DNA from: a virus
DNA: 38,910 nt
IMG/VR virus record: IMGVR_UViG_3300021356_000055
Span: 1 to 38,910 of that record
Reading direction: 5' to 3' (one strand)
In this document: one piece after another, positions 4,937 to 14,200 of the stretch
Layout: each line of letters begins with the position of its first letter
Position numbering within the stretch: the stretch's first letter is position 1
Position numbers and translations under genes: made by a program
The notes under the pieces: model-generated
What the model was told of the DNA's origin: nothing
The model's input: only the letters and a program-made list of their open reading frames with translations
Databases searched by the model: none

Positions 4937-6088
4937 ATGGCAGGCGGTACCTATGGACAGTCAGGCACTGTCAACTGGCCGATTACTGGCGAACTCGAAA
5001 CAGGCGTCAATGAGCACGGCTATGTACGTTTTCTAGCGCAAAAGTTTGTCGATACTCTTTACATGAAGGCAATGCAAACCGAGTCTGACTTGGAGCGTTT
5101 GCTGTCTCGTGAGGAAATCGACGGCAACCCCATGCTGATCGACGCTCTGAAGCCTCTTCCCTCTCCTGAAAATGACGAGTTGACGAAAGATCGCGCTCGT
5201 TTTGGAGATTTGACTGCTAAGGTCATCCCGACTGAACAGCGTCAGATGCTTCCGTCTTTCTACGATTACATGTTCTACGTTGATCCTCGGGATATTCCGG
5301 CGATGAATCGTAAACTCGACCCTACGGGTCAAATGCTGACCTCTGTTTTGGGTGCTTTTAACATCCAGAAGGACAAGGCCATCCTGACGGCTCTTGACGC
5401 AGAGGTCACCGTTCACGATGCCGGAGACCTTCAGCAAGCCGGAGGAGCAGTCACCTACCTTAATGATGGTGGCTCTGACATTGGCGTTGATTTTGGCGCA
5501 GGTTTCTACAACGGTACTACGGAACTTTACCGGACGCCTTTGACTGAGGCCGCCGCTGGTGACGTTGTGATCGGGCTTGGTTTGACCATCAAAAAGTTGA
5601 TTGAGGCTCGCAAGCAGTTGCACCTCAACAACGCCATGAACAGCGGTCAGCGCCCAATGCTTGTTATTCACCCGACTCAGTTGCACCAGTTGCTGGCTAA
5701 CTCTGAGCAGGTGACTAACGCTGACTACAACGCTGTTAAGCCTTTGGTAACGGGTGAGATTTCCCAGTTCCTTGGCATGGACGTTGTGACCAGCAACCAT
5801 GTCACTGTTGCAGAGAGTTTGAGTGGCAACATTGCAGGTGGAACGGGTTCTGGCGAGACTGAAGACGAAGTGGTCCAAAATGGTCACTACGCTTACGTCA
5901 TCATGCCAAATAGCCTTTACTACGGTTGCTCTGGGGTGGACACGAAGACGGACATTCTTCCTGAAAAAGGACACACTATGCAGGTTGCATCTTACATGCA
6001 CTGCGGAGCGGTTCGCTTGGACGGCAAAAAGATTGTTCGCATTGAGTGTTCTGACTCTGACACGGCGACGGTCGTTGACGGCGCTTGA
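4937..6088 (+). CDS. Major capsid protein
   Basis: A 383-residue protein identified as a HK97-fold major capsid protein of the podovirus type. Recognisable parts are TYGQSGTVNWPITGELE at the N-terminus, the E-rich helical spine (TESDLERLLSREEIDGNPM), the central NIQKDKAILTALDAEVT, and a late domain with LVIHPTQLHQLLANSEQ, GEISQFLGMDVVTSNHV and YAYVIMPNSLYYG. The start is the ATG at 4937 with AAGGAG 6 nt upstream; the frame continues to a TTG at 4916 that would swallow the ribosome-binding site. It opens the late rightward operon and its stop overlaps the next start (TTGA). Its expected partners, portal and scaffold, are encoded on the opposite strand about 24-26 kb away. Confidence 0.85.
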   Translation: MAGGTYGQSGTVNWPITGELETGVNEHGYVRFLAQKFVDTLYMKAMQTESDLERLLSREEIDGNPMLIDALKPLPSPENDELTKDRARFGDLTAKVIPTEQRQMLPSFYDYMFYVDPRDIPAMNRKLDPTGQMLTSVLGAFNIQKDKAILTALDAEVTVHDAGDLQQAGGAVTYLNDGGSDIGVDFGAGFYNGTTELYRTPLTEAAAGDVVIGLGLTIKKLIEARKQLHLNNAMNSGQRPMLVIHPTQLHQLLANSEQVTNADYNAVKPLVTGEISQFLGMDVVTSNHVTVAESLSGNIAGGTGSGETEDEVVQNGHYAYVIMPNSLYYGCSGVDTKTDILPEKGHTMQVASYMHCGAVRLDGKKIVRIECSDSDTATVVDGA

Positions 6089-6534
6089 TCTTGAGCGGCG
6101 GTAAGACAACGTACTTAGCCCAGCAGTTTTTGAAGTCGTTGCAGGGGAACCCCGTAGCGACATTCACGGAAACATGGGTCACGTTGTTTACCACACCGCC
6201 CACCTCGGACACTTTGTCTGGGATTGCGGCGGCGGTTGAGTGGTCCCCGGACGTAGCCCGAATAAGGGTTAATGCTCCGGGGGCCTCTGAGCCACATTGG
6301 ATCTCTACCCCTGAGCAGACTGACGAAGGCGCACAACTGTATGTTCAAGGCCCGATACAGTGGGCGGACATTGCAGGATTGTCTGAAACAGTAACTGTGA
6401 AAGCGGTGGGGATTTTTTCAGCAAGTTCAGGGGGGCAACTTCTGTACTGGCAAAACTTGTCAAAGGACAGATCCGTAAGCAATGGCGATACAATGCTGTT
6501 TCCGACCGGATCGCTAAAAGTTACGGAAAAATGA
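6085..6534 (+). CDS. Small beta-rich structural protein (tail-fibre/decoration-like)
   Basis: A 149-residue protein. The pattern TWVTLFTTPPTSD near the N-terminus, IQWADIAGL in the middle and VGIFSASSGGQLLYW, then VSNGDTMLFPTGSLKV at the end follows a common small phage structural family (typically LALFTSDPT ... AIFDA.TGG.LL ... V.AGDT...P.G.L), variously annotated as tail fibre or head-decoration protein. Beta-sandwich fold is expected. Start is a TTG overlapping the capsid stop; a second TTG at 6091 is equally possible, as neither has a strong ribosome-binding site. Position after the capsid favours a capsid-decorating role. No signal or membrane segment. Confidence 0.65.
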   Translation: MILSGGKTTYLAQQFLKSLQGNPVATFTETWVTLFTTPPTSDTLSGIAAAVEWSPDVARIRVNAPGASEPHWISTPEQTDEGAQLYVQGPIQWADIAGLSETVTVKAVGIFSASSGGQLLYWQNLSKDRSVSNGDTMLFPTGSLKVTEK

Positions 6535-7253
6535 ACATGAGTGGTTCTGGAATGGGCGACAAGATGGACTTGGTTCATACGCCAGCGAAAGACGCTTCCC
6601 CGAATAAGGTCGGTGTCTACGGCTGGTTTGACATCAAGCATACTTGCGCAGAAACAGGAAAAGTGACCGATTTCAGCGGTCCTAATGCGATCACCCGAGA
6701 TGGCTTGGGCGCTCTTTGCTCCGGCCTTCATCCGGGGACGACAGGCTTCCCTGCCGCAACTGCCGCTAACACGGTATGCGGGATTTTGCTAACAGGAACA
6801 GGCACCGATTTTTCTCCCGGGGCAGATGTCGGTACAGGTACTTACGCGGCGCTGGCTCCCGGCACTACGGGTGACGTCATCGCACCGTTTACAAACACTG
6901 CGTTGGGTAACGGCACGACGAGCAACCCGGACACCTCTACAAGCATGTACTTCAAGTCGAGCGGTGGAAGTAGCCCGGGCAACGACCCTGTGGACATCTT
7001 TGACTCTGCATCCACAGACGCTGATCCGATGGTCACTTCGATTGCCACGATTACTGTCAAAAACTTGGGCACTACCCAAAGGACCGTTAATGGAATCTTT
7101 GTGGCTGATTGTCATGGCACTGCTGGCGCTACGATCAAGTTGCTGGCAGGAAGGGTTACAAGTGGCTCCGGCACCGCGGCGATGACCGAAGTGGTGATGA
7201 ACCAAAACGACACCTTGGCGATTGATTACTCGATTAGCGTAAACGCTACCTGA
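6531..7253 (+). CDS. Hypothetical structural protein, 240 aa
   Basis: Gly/Thr/Ser/Ala-rich, low in charge and probably all-beta. The N-terminal part has WFDIKHTCAETGKV and NAITRDGLGALCSG, and the C-terminal part has ITVKNLGTTQRTVNGIFVAD and NQNDTLAIDYSISVNAT, a layout seen in phage head-fibre or tail-adaptor proteins that share the AGD/NQNDTL...DYSI end. I do not recognise a named family. It starts with an ATGA overlap with the preceding gene, so it is translationally coupled, and is followed by a terminator-like hairpin, which closes the capsid sub-operon. Confidence 0.6.
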   Translation: MNMSGSGMGDKMDLVHTPAKDASPNKVGVYGWFDIKHTCAETGKVTDFSGPNAITRDGLGALCSGLHPGTTGFPAATAANTVCGILLTGTGTDFSPGADVGTGTYAALAPGTTGDVIAPFTNTALGNGTTSNPDTSTSMYFKSSGGSSPGNDPVDIFDSASTDADPMVTSIATITVKNLGTTQRTVNGIFVADCHGTAGATIKLLAGRVTSGSGTAAMTEVVMNQNDTLAIDYSISVNAT

Positions 7254-7269
7254 TCTTGGCCTTTCTTTA

Positions 7270-7317
7270 GGGGGGAAGCGGGTTTGTGCGGGTCTCCGCT
7301 CCCCCCGTTTTAGTGAG
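7270..7317 (+). terminator. Hairpin terminator/attenuator inside the late operon
   Basis: GGGGGGAAGCGG ... CCGCTCCCCCC (11-bp stem with one bulged A), loop of about 14 bases, then GTTTTAG. It separates the capsid group from the tail group and no separate promoter is seen after it, so partial read-through would lower tail gene expression relative to capsid. Confidence 0.7.
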
Positions 7318-7323
7318 GTTCTA

Positions 7324-8430
7324 ATGCCGTCAAGATCCATCGAAGTTACTTTTAATGGTGATGAAGCCTCTCAGACAGAAGGCGTTCCCGTCTCTATAGG
7401 TCTTGAAGGGCCAGTGACACTAGGGCGTTGCCGGGTCAAGAAATCGTCTTCAGCCGGGACGTGCTTGTTGAACTTTGATTGTTCAGGAAGCATGAACAGC
7501 AAGTATCTGTCTTTGGGCGATGGGGCGTTCAACATAGACCCGCAAAACGTGGCTTCTGTCTACTCGAATAACGGAGACCTTGACGAGATCCCGAACTCAT
7601 ATACGGGTGATTTAATGACTGCCGCTACAGGGGAAGAGCCGACGTTTGGCACCTCTGGTCAAAACATAACAAGCAAACCTGTAATCCAAATCGGATCCAC
7701 TTCAAAACTTAAGTACACTTCTAACGCTCCAGAGTTTGCATCAGGGGAGCCGTTTACGATTTTTGTTGTTGTTGACGAAGCAGATAACCAGTCCTTTAGG
7801 CCCGTTCTGGGGTCTGCAAACACAAGTGGATTTTTTACGAGTTCAACGTGGTACGGAAACAATAACAGCCGAAAAGTTTACGTCAGAAACGATGCTGGAA
7901 CTGCTTTAACGTCTTCTGGTTCTGATGCTTTTCAAGACTCAGACATTCGGGTTTTAAGAAGAGACTCTAGCAACAATGTCACAGAGTACAGGCGTGGAGT
8001 GCAGACTATTAGCGGGTCTCTCAGCGGAGACTTCAAGTTTCCTAACCTTGGCTGGACTGCCAACCAAGTGATGGGCAGTACTGCGACATACATCTTTAAC
8101 GGTCTAAAAGTCTCCCGTGTCATTATATGCGATGAGTATTTTGACGATGATGCAAGAGAATATGTCGAAGCATGGCTGGCTTGGGAGTACGGTTTGCAAA
8201 CATTAACCAACTCTTACTTGCCTAGTTCACACGTTGGATATCAAGTTAATCCAAGGGGAACAATCACGAAGTCTTTTTCCTCTGACTTTGACCTCAGCGG
8301 TTTAAGTGCAAATACATACAGTAGCCTTGTACAGCCTAGCATTAGCACTATATCTGGCCCGATTACATTCACATTGGAAAAAGTTCATAAAATCGGATAT
8401 ATCACTGTCGAAGTCAATGTGAGTTACTGA
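7324..8430 (+). CDS. Concanavalin A/LamG-like lectin-domain protein
   Basis: 368 residues. Residues from about 50 to 300 follow the phage LamG/concanavalin A-like pattern: LMTAATGEEPTFG, a beta-rich core with FTIFVVVDEADNQS, and the typical end YIFNGLKVSRVIICDE, then REYVEAWLAWEYGLQ and LPSSHVGY, equivalent to the usual ...VEGYLAWKWGL...LP..HPY motif. Such domains bind glycans in phage tail fibres or spikes, so a host-recognition role is likely. A Ser/Thr-rich C-terminal tail (about residues 310-368) with SGPITFTLEKV may form a further beta domain. ATG at 7324 follows GAGG weakly. Ends with a TGATGG overlap with the adhesin/tail-tube fusion gene. Confidence 0.7.
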   Translation: MPSRSIEVTFNGDEASQTEGVPVSIGLEGPVTLGRCRVKKSSSAGTCLLNFDCSGSMNSKYLSLGDGAFNIDPQNVASVYSNNGDLDEIPNSYTGDLMTAATGEEPTFGTSGQNITSKPVIQIGSTSKLKYTSNAPEFASGEPFTIFVVVDEADNQSFRPVLGSANTSGFFTSSTWYGNNNSRKVYVRNDAGTALTSSGSDAFQDSDIRVLRRDSSNNVTEYRRGVQTISGSLSGDFKFPNLGWTANQVMGSTATYIFNGLKVSRVIICDEYFDDDAREYVEAWLAWEYGLQTLTNSYLPSSHVGYQVNPRGTITKSFSSDFDLSGLSANTYSSLVQPSISTISGPITFTLEKVHKIGYITVEVNVSY

Positions 8431-11234
8431 TGGCGATAACGAAAGTTTCCCCTAATGCGGGTGACCAGATAACGGCTTTTGCAAATTCTGCAGAGTTTTC
8501 TTTGTCGCACAGCAACTTGCAAGAAGGCGATGTTGTGTTCGTTGTTATTCACAGAAGAAGGAATACGACAGGCACAACCAACACAAACCCCTTAACGATT
8601 ACGTCAGGAAACGCAAACAGGCAAAGCCTTAACACGGCTTCCCGCCAAATGGTTCAGTTGGGTTCAGCATGGTTTCACGTATATCAAGACTCAAATAAAA
8701 ATAATGAGTGTACTGCTGGTGCGTTTAGGTTTGTTGTTGGTGCAAACGATCTAACGAGTGATGCTTTGAACATAAGCATTGATATGACCACTCAACTTCG
8801 CACTGGCATAGGAATGGTAGCCTTCAGGGGCGTTGACACTGGAACTTACTGGTCAACAACTACTTCTGGTACAAATGAAATCTTAACTAACAACTTCGAC
8901 ACAACAACTGATGATAGCATTGAGTTTACGCCTCCTGATGGAGATGCTGACAATAACTTTTGGAACAATAACACTGGCAATCTAGATGTTCCTCACACTG
9001 TTGTTGCAATGGGTGCATTTGGTCGTGTGGGTTTTACTGCAAACGCTGGAACAACAGACTGGACTGAAGGATTTAGTTTAGCAGGAGGCGACACTTTTAC
9101 TGATTCCGGTTCTAACAATACGTTGCTTTGTATGTACAGAAGTTTCTCTACATATTCTGAAACCGGCATGGATAGCGTTACGGTCACACAGCCGACGACT
9201 AATAGTAACCAGAGGTCGTGGAGTTTCTGGCAGGTTCTTCGTGAAGCCGCAACTGCTACAGACCACGCTGTATCATTTGCAGACTCTGCAAGCGCGGAAG
9301 ACACCCGCACGTTTACTGAAGACGCTGAAGCCTTCACGTTCAACGAAGAAGACACGGCCAGCGCAAGTGATTCTCGAAGTTTTGTAGAGGACACCCAGTC
9401 TACCGCGTTTTCTGAGGAAGACACATCTGAGGTAAGCGATTCGGTTGCTTTTGTTTCAGAGCGTGTTTTCACGGCGACAGATACCGCGGAGTCAGAAGAC
9501 ACTAGTACTTTTACCGAAGACGTCCAAGCCTTCACGTTTGATGAGGAAGACACAGCCAGCGCTGAGGATTCACGCACTTTCACTGAAGATGCGCAGGCGT
9601 TTACTTTCAATGAAGAAGACACGGTTAGCGCAGACGACGACCGGACGTTTGCGGAAACATCTGGCGAAACCCGGACGTTTGAAGACACCGTAGGGGTCCA
9701 AGATACGCTAACACCCGTTGAAGACTCGCAAGCCTTTACCTTTAACGAGGAAGACACCCTTAGCGTTCAAGACACCCTGACTCCTGTAGAAGATGCAGAG
9801 TCTACGGTGTTTTCTGAAGAAGACACTTCTGAGGCAAGTGACTCCGGCACTTTTGTTTCAGCCCATGTTGTTACAGCAACTGACACCGTAGGCGTTGAGG
9901 ACACTCGCACTTTTGTAGAAGACGCAAAGGCGTTTGCTTTTGACGAATCAGATACCGTTAGCGTTGAAGACTTCCGGACGTTTACTGAAGATGCGCAGGC
10001 GTTTGCTTTCAGCGAAGAAGACACAGCCAGCGCAGACGACGACCGAACATTTACGAAAACGCCGTTTGGAGCGCAAGAAACACGGTCCTTTACTGACACT
10101 TCCTCATCAAATGATGTGCAGATTCTGGGACTGGCTCGATCTTTCTCTGACACTCTCTCTGTTCAAACCTCGCTTGTTACTGAAGAAGATGTTGTCAACT
10201 ACACGGAGTCTTTCCCGGACTCTTCTGCGGCTCAAGATTCTCTGAGTCTTGTTTTTGTTCAAAACCGCGCTTTCGTTGACTCTTCTGACACAAACGATTC
10301 TTTCGACCCGACTTCGCACTTTGTTTTCAACCAAACAGAGGCCGCCAATACTAATGATTCTTTGGCCGTTGTCTCAGGTGGATTGGCTGACTTCACAGAC
10401 ACCGTAAGCGTTGAGGACACAAGCCTCTTTGCTTATGTCTATGAAAGCCAGTCTTCTGTTGCAGATGCGATTGCTACAGACCACAGTAAAGCATTGGCGA
10501 TTGGTGACATTGTTGGAGTGGGTCTCATTGAGGGGCAGTCCCCTCCTGAACTTTTGACGATAGGGGAAGCCTTGGCTCTTATAGACATTTACAACACCGC
10601 TCTCAATGCTTTGGGAGTCGGCACGATTACAGCGGTTACTGACTCTAGCCCTCAGGCAACGATTCTAAATGACGTTTGGCCGGGCTTCAGGAAGCAGTTT
10701 TTGACAGACCATTCTTGGAACGGCGCTAAGAAAACAGTGGCCTTGTCTCGATTGCAAGACTACCAGAACACAGACGTTGTTCCGGCAGGCGACCGTTGGA
10801 AGTACGCCTATGTTTTGCCCGCCGATTACCTTAGAGTTTTGCGGATTAACGGGTACGAAAGATACAACGCAACTCAAAGGCACTTGCAAAATGCGTTTGA
10901 AATCATGGTGGTGAACTACAGTGATAGTTCTACAACAACCAAGGATGTTCGCTGTCTTTTGACGACAGAGGGGACCGTTAATCTAGAGTACATTTTCGAC
11001 CCCGGGAATGACGACATTGATTTGCTGGGGGCGCAAACTTCTCATGCGGTAGGACTGTCTTTGGCCCATTATGTTGCGCGTAACTTCGGAAAGACGCCGC
11101 AAGAGATTGCTGTTCTTGCACAAGAGGCGAGGGTTGCGGTTTCAGCGGCTAAGGGGTCTGACGGCCAAGAGAACTCCTCTAGGCTTCGACCAGACATGAA
11201 CATTCTAGAAAGCAGGCATTGGTGGGTTGGGTAA
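8430..11234 (+). CDS. Adhesin-like repeat protein fused to tail tubular protein A
   Basis: A 934-residue protein in three parts. Residues 1 to about 275 form a Gly/Asn/Thr-rich beta domain ending near SWSFWQVLREA. From about 277 to 690 come roughly 18 acidic repeats of 18-26 residues with consensus like EEDTASAEDSRTFTEDAQAF. From about 715 to 934 is a T7 gp11-type tail tubular protein A: IDIYNTALNALGVG, ILNDVWPGFRKQFLTDHSWN, YVLPADYLRVLRING, VNLEYIFDP, LSLAHYVARNFG. T7 gp11 is about 200 residues and stands alone, so the fusion is unusual. An in-frame TTG at 10572 preceded by AGGGGA (10562-10567) could start the tail domain separately. Start ATG overlaps the upstream stop. Confidence 0.8.
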   Translation: MAITKVSPNAGDQITAFANSAEFSLSHSNLQEGDVVFVVIHRRRNTTGTTNTNPLTITSGNANRQSLNTASRQMVQLGSAWFHVYQDSNKNNECTAGAFRFVVGANDLTSDALNISIDMTTQLRTGIGMVAFRGVDTGTYWSTTTSGTNEILTNNFDTTTDDSIEFTPPDGDADNNFWNNNTGNLDVPHTVVAMGAFGRVGFTANAGTTDWTEGFSLAGGDTFTDSGSNNTLLCMYRSFSTYSETGMDSVTVTQPTTNSNQRSWSFWQVLREAATATDHAVSFADSASAEDTRTFTEDAEAFTFNEEDTASASDSRSFVEDTQSTAFSEEDTSEVSDSVAFVSERVFTATDTAESEDTSTFTEDVQAFTFDEEDTASAEDSRTFTEDAQAFTFNEEDTVSADDDRTFAETSGETRTFEDTVGVQDTLTPVEDSQAFTFNEEDTLSVQDTLTPVEDAESTVFSEEDTSEASDSGTFVSAHVVTATDTVGVEDTRTFVEDAKAFAFDESDTVSVEDFRTFTEDAQAFAFSEEDTASADDDRTFTKTPFGAQETRSFTDTSSSNDVQILGLARSFSDTLSVQTSLVTEEDVVNYTESFPDSSAAQDSLSLVFVQNRAFVDSSDTNDSFDPTSHFVFNQTEAANTNDSLAVVSGGLADFTDTVSVEDTSLFAYVYESQSSVADAIATDHSKALAIGDIVGVGLIEGQSPPELLTIGEALALIDIYNTALNALGVGTITAVTDSSPQATILNDVWPGFRKQFLTDHSWNGAKKTVALSRLQDYQNTDVVPAGDRWKYAYVLPADYLRVLRINGYERYNATQRHLQNAFEIMVVNYSDSSTTTKDVRCLLTTEGTVNLEYIFDPGNDDIDLLGAQTSHAVGLSLAHYVARNFGKTPQEIAVLAQEARVAVSAAKGSDGQENSSRLRPDMNILESRHWWVG
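9258..10450 (+). repeat. In-frame degenerate ~66-69 bp coding repeats
   Basis: DNA counterpart of the acidic repeats: about 12 well-kept units (9258-10075) followed by about 6 degenerate ones. Phrases such as GAAGAAGACAC recur at near-regular spacing. A higher-order block of three units around 9355-9545 is echoed around 9760-9955 (both contain the series STxFSEEDTSE, then VS, then a TATDT), which points to segmental duplication rather than single-unit expansion. Confidence 0.75.
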
Positions 11235-14200
11235 ACTACCCGGACTTTCGGTTCGGCACACTAGATCGAGGCGCCCGTGTTTCTCCACAAGTGGCCTTGC
11301 GTTCGCTTGCGGATTGCAATAACGCTTTTGTAGAAACTAGGGGTTCAATCACTCGCAGGCCGGGGACGGAAGACCAAGGCGTAGACCTCGACTACCCGTT
11401 TATCTGTGTGCCTTATTACAGCGAAGAGCAAACGTACTTGCTTTTGATTACTTACGGTGAGAATAAGATTGAGTCTTATGACTACGCCCACGCTAGCGAT
11501 TCAGCAGATTTAGTAGCAAGTTCTACCCAGAACCTGACAGAAGGGACAGGCAGTTCCAAGTCGGGGGTGACCAACCTTCGAGGGCGGATTTACCTGTATC
11601 GCGTAGACGAAAAAGACTCAGAAGTAGGTTCTTCTAATGTAGGTTTTGTAGAACAAATCAACTGGGCAAGCCACAAGTACGATTACCTGTATGGGTCTGA
11701 CCACATTGTCCGCAGGGCGCAAAAGCAAGTTTCAGGCTTCCTTAAGCCTGATCTTTCTAACTACCAGCACTCTTGGACAGCAGACCAAGTAAAAGGGATT
11801 AAGTACGCACAGCACACTGACAACCTCTTTTTGTTTGTGCCCGACTTCCCAACGATCCGAATCCAAAGGGCCGACATAGGCTTTACCAGCACGTTACCTA
11901 CAGTAAGCAAGCCAAATACTCCTCATGCCCATGTTACCTCCGACAACAGTAGCGAAAGGCTAAGGCAGGATGTTGAGAGTTCGGTTACGGCTGAAAGTTG
12001 GACTTTAGAAGTTGATGTTTTGGAGCCAGAGTTGATGAGGCGCATCACTCCTCCAGTTAATCTTTTGATAAACTACGTCGATGGAACTCTGCTTGACTTT
12101 ATTTCTAGCGACGATTTCTTTACGAATGAAATGAACAACTCTTTCTTTGCTTACGGCAAGGGGCGACAAAGCAACGACACAAACCATGAAACATTTAGCA
12201 GTTGGCTTTATTCAGGGCTTTTAGGTCGTGTAGATCAGATCAGAAGTAGTCGCGTTGCAAGGATTCGTGGAATAAATGGCACTAGACCCAGTGAAATAGT
12301 TTCCGGCACTTTTTCAGATGGCACTGAGATCTATGACTCCACGGATGCGAACAACAAGGTTCTCAAAGGTGATGTAGCGACTAAGACTTCAGATTTGTTG
12401 CAAACTTGGGTTGGCCCTTGGACTCGGGATAAAACTCTAACAGGTGCAGATTTTTTTCAGGTAGACCCTGACTCAAACACAGTTATAACTGGAGTCAACA
12501 AGCAAGAAGATCCCACTACAGGGCTTGCCCTTCCCGGAAGCCCTCATTATGTCCATCAAATCTCAAACACAGAACTTGAGTACTTTTACTACATTGATTC
12601 GACTTCAACTATAGGTGGAATACTGGTCGACCAGTTTGGCCTTGACGAAACGGCTGTAGGGAAAGTTGTTGAAATCGTTCAAGACGGTTCAAACAGGTTT
12701 GCCTACTACATCTACAACGTAACGAACACTTCAGGTGAATACGATTTTAGCGGGACCTTGCGCTTTCATGTGCAAGAGCATTTGTTGTTTAACTCTTCTT
12801 ATTCCACAGTAAACAGGCAAGCAAGCGACATTAACAGGACTTCTTCCTTTGACCGAAGCGACGAGTTTTATGTTTACTCCGTAAAAGCGCCGCATGTAAT
12901 GATGGGTTGCATGGGGTACGACATAGACCCGAATACCGCCGAAGGACAAGCGACAAAAGCCACCGTATACGTTAATGACCCACAGTTTCTTCCTGCAAAT
13001 CTGGAGAAGGGGAATCGCCCGCTTAAAACGGCTGGCGTAACCGCTAGTCCGGGTGCTTACGATGCTCCGCTTATGGCTGGAGGATCGATTTTCTTCAATG
13101 ACGGAATCTTTCGACCAACAAGAAGAGTGAGTTCTGTTGCTTACGAAGGCTATTGGGAGAAGTCGCCTTCTCACGCTACGGCCCAGAACTTTGTTTCTTA
13201 TGGTACAGGCGGGTCTTCCGGCTTTGCTTCTTGCGGAGAACAGCATCAGGGTCGCCTTGTTGTAGGTGGTTTTGGCGGTGCGTTTGAAGATGCGGTAGCG
13301 TTTAGTCGTTCTAACCAGCCCAGTCAAATGCGGGTTCAGCGCCTAGACTCCGCAGACGACCCTTTTTCTTTGCAGTTGGGGCAGTCTACAGAAGAGCATG
13401 TTGCTTGGATTGGCAAAACTCAGGCAGGTCTGGTTGTGGGCGGAAGGACTGGCGAGTATGTCGTCCAAGGTTCTCCTATCAGTGCTTTGAGTGTAGGTTA
13501 CCAAAGGGTTAGTGCGGTAGGCGGGGCTTCGGCTAAACCTGCTTATACTGACAATGAAGTAGTGTTTTTGGCGCGGGACAAGCGCAGTTTAGGAGGCGTG
13601 CGGGTTGCTGAGGCATCTGACCAGACGCTATTTTCGCAACGCTTGTCAGACATTGCTTCTCAGTTGTTCCTTAAAGACGTTGTTGGAACAGGCTATATTT
13701 ATAGCCCCTACCCGATATTCTTCTTCTTAAAAGACGACGGCGAAGTCGTGTCATACACCCGTGACCAAGGCGTGGGCGCATTCACCCGTTTCTCTCATGC
13801 TGAGGGCACGTTTGTTTCCATGGCCTCTGCGGTGCGCTCTTCTAAGATTTCTGACACCCTGTTCTTTTGCGTTAAGCGCACGATTGGCTCTGAAACAAAG
13901 TTCAGGCTAGAACGCCTTAACTTCTCTGCCCACTTAGATTCTCAGCGTTGCACTTCTCAGTACACGTTGGCGAACTACGGTTCCCAGTCAAATGTCGATT
14001 CGATTACTACGACAAAAGTGAGGTTTTTGAACCCATGGCAGGGTTCTAGGGTGTCCGTGATTACCGTAGATGCTAATGGTGATAAGGTGTTTAGAGGTGA
14101 CGATTTTGAAGTGCAGTCCGAGGATATGGGGTCTGGGGTGACTGATTACTACGTTAGCCTTGCTTCTCTAGGACTGACAACTGCACCCTCTAAGGTCATT

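Noticed and set aside
5033-6163. 376-codon open frame on the minus strand across the capsid gene
   Set aside because: It is antisense to a recognisable capsid protein, lacks a ribosome-binding site or coupled neighbour, and its translation looks like codon-bias shadow.
8993-9757. 254-codon minus-strand frame within the repeat region, with apparent Ser/Val repeats
   Set aside because: A mirror of the coding repeats on the plus strand; repeats extend open frames on both strands.
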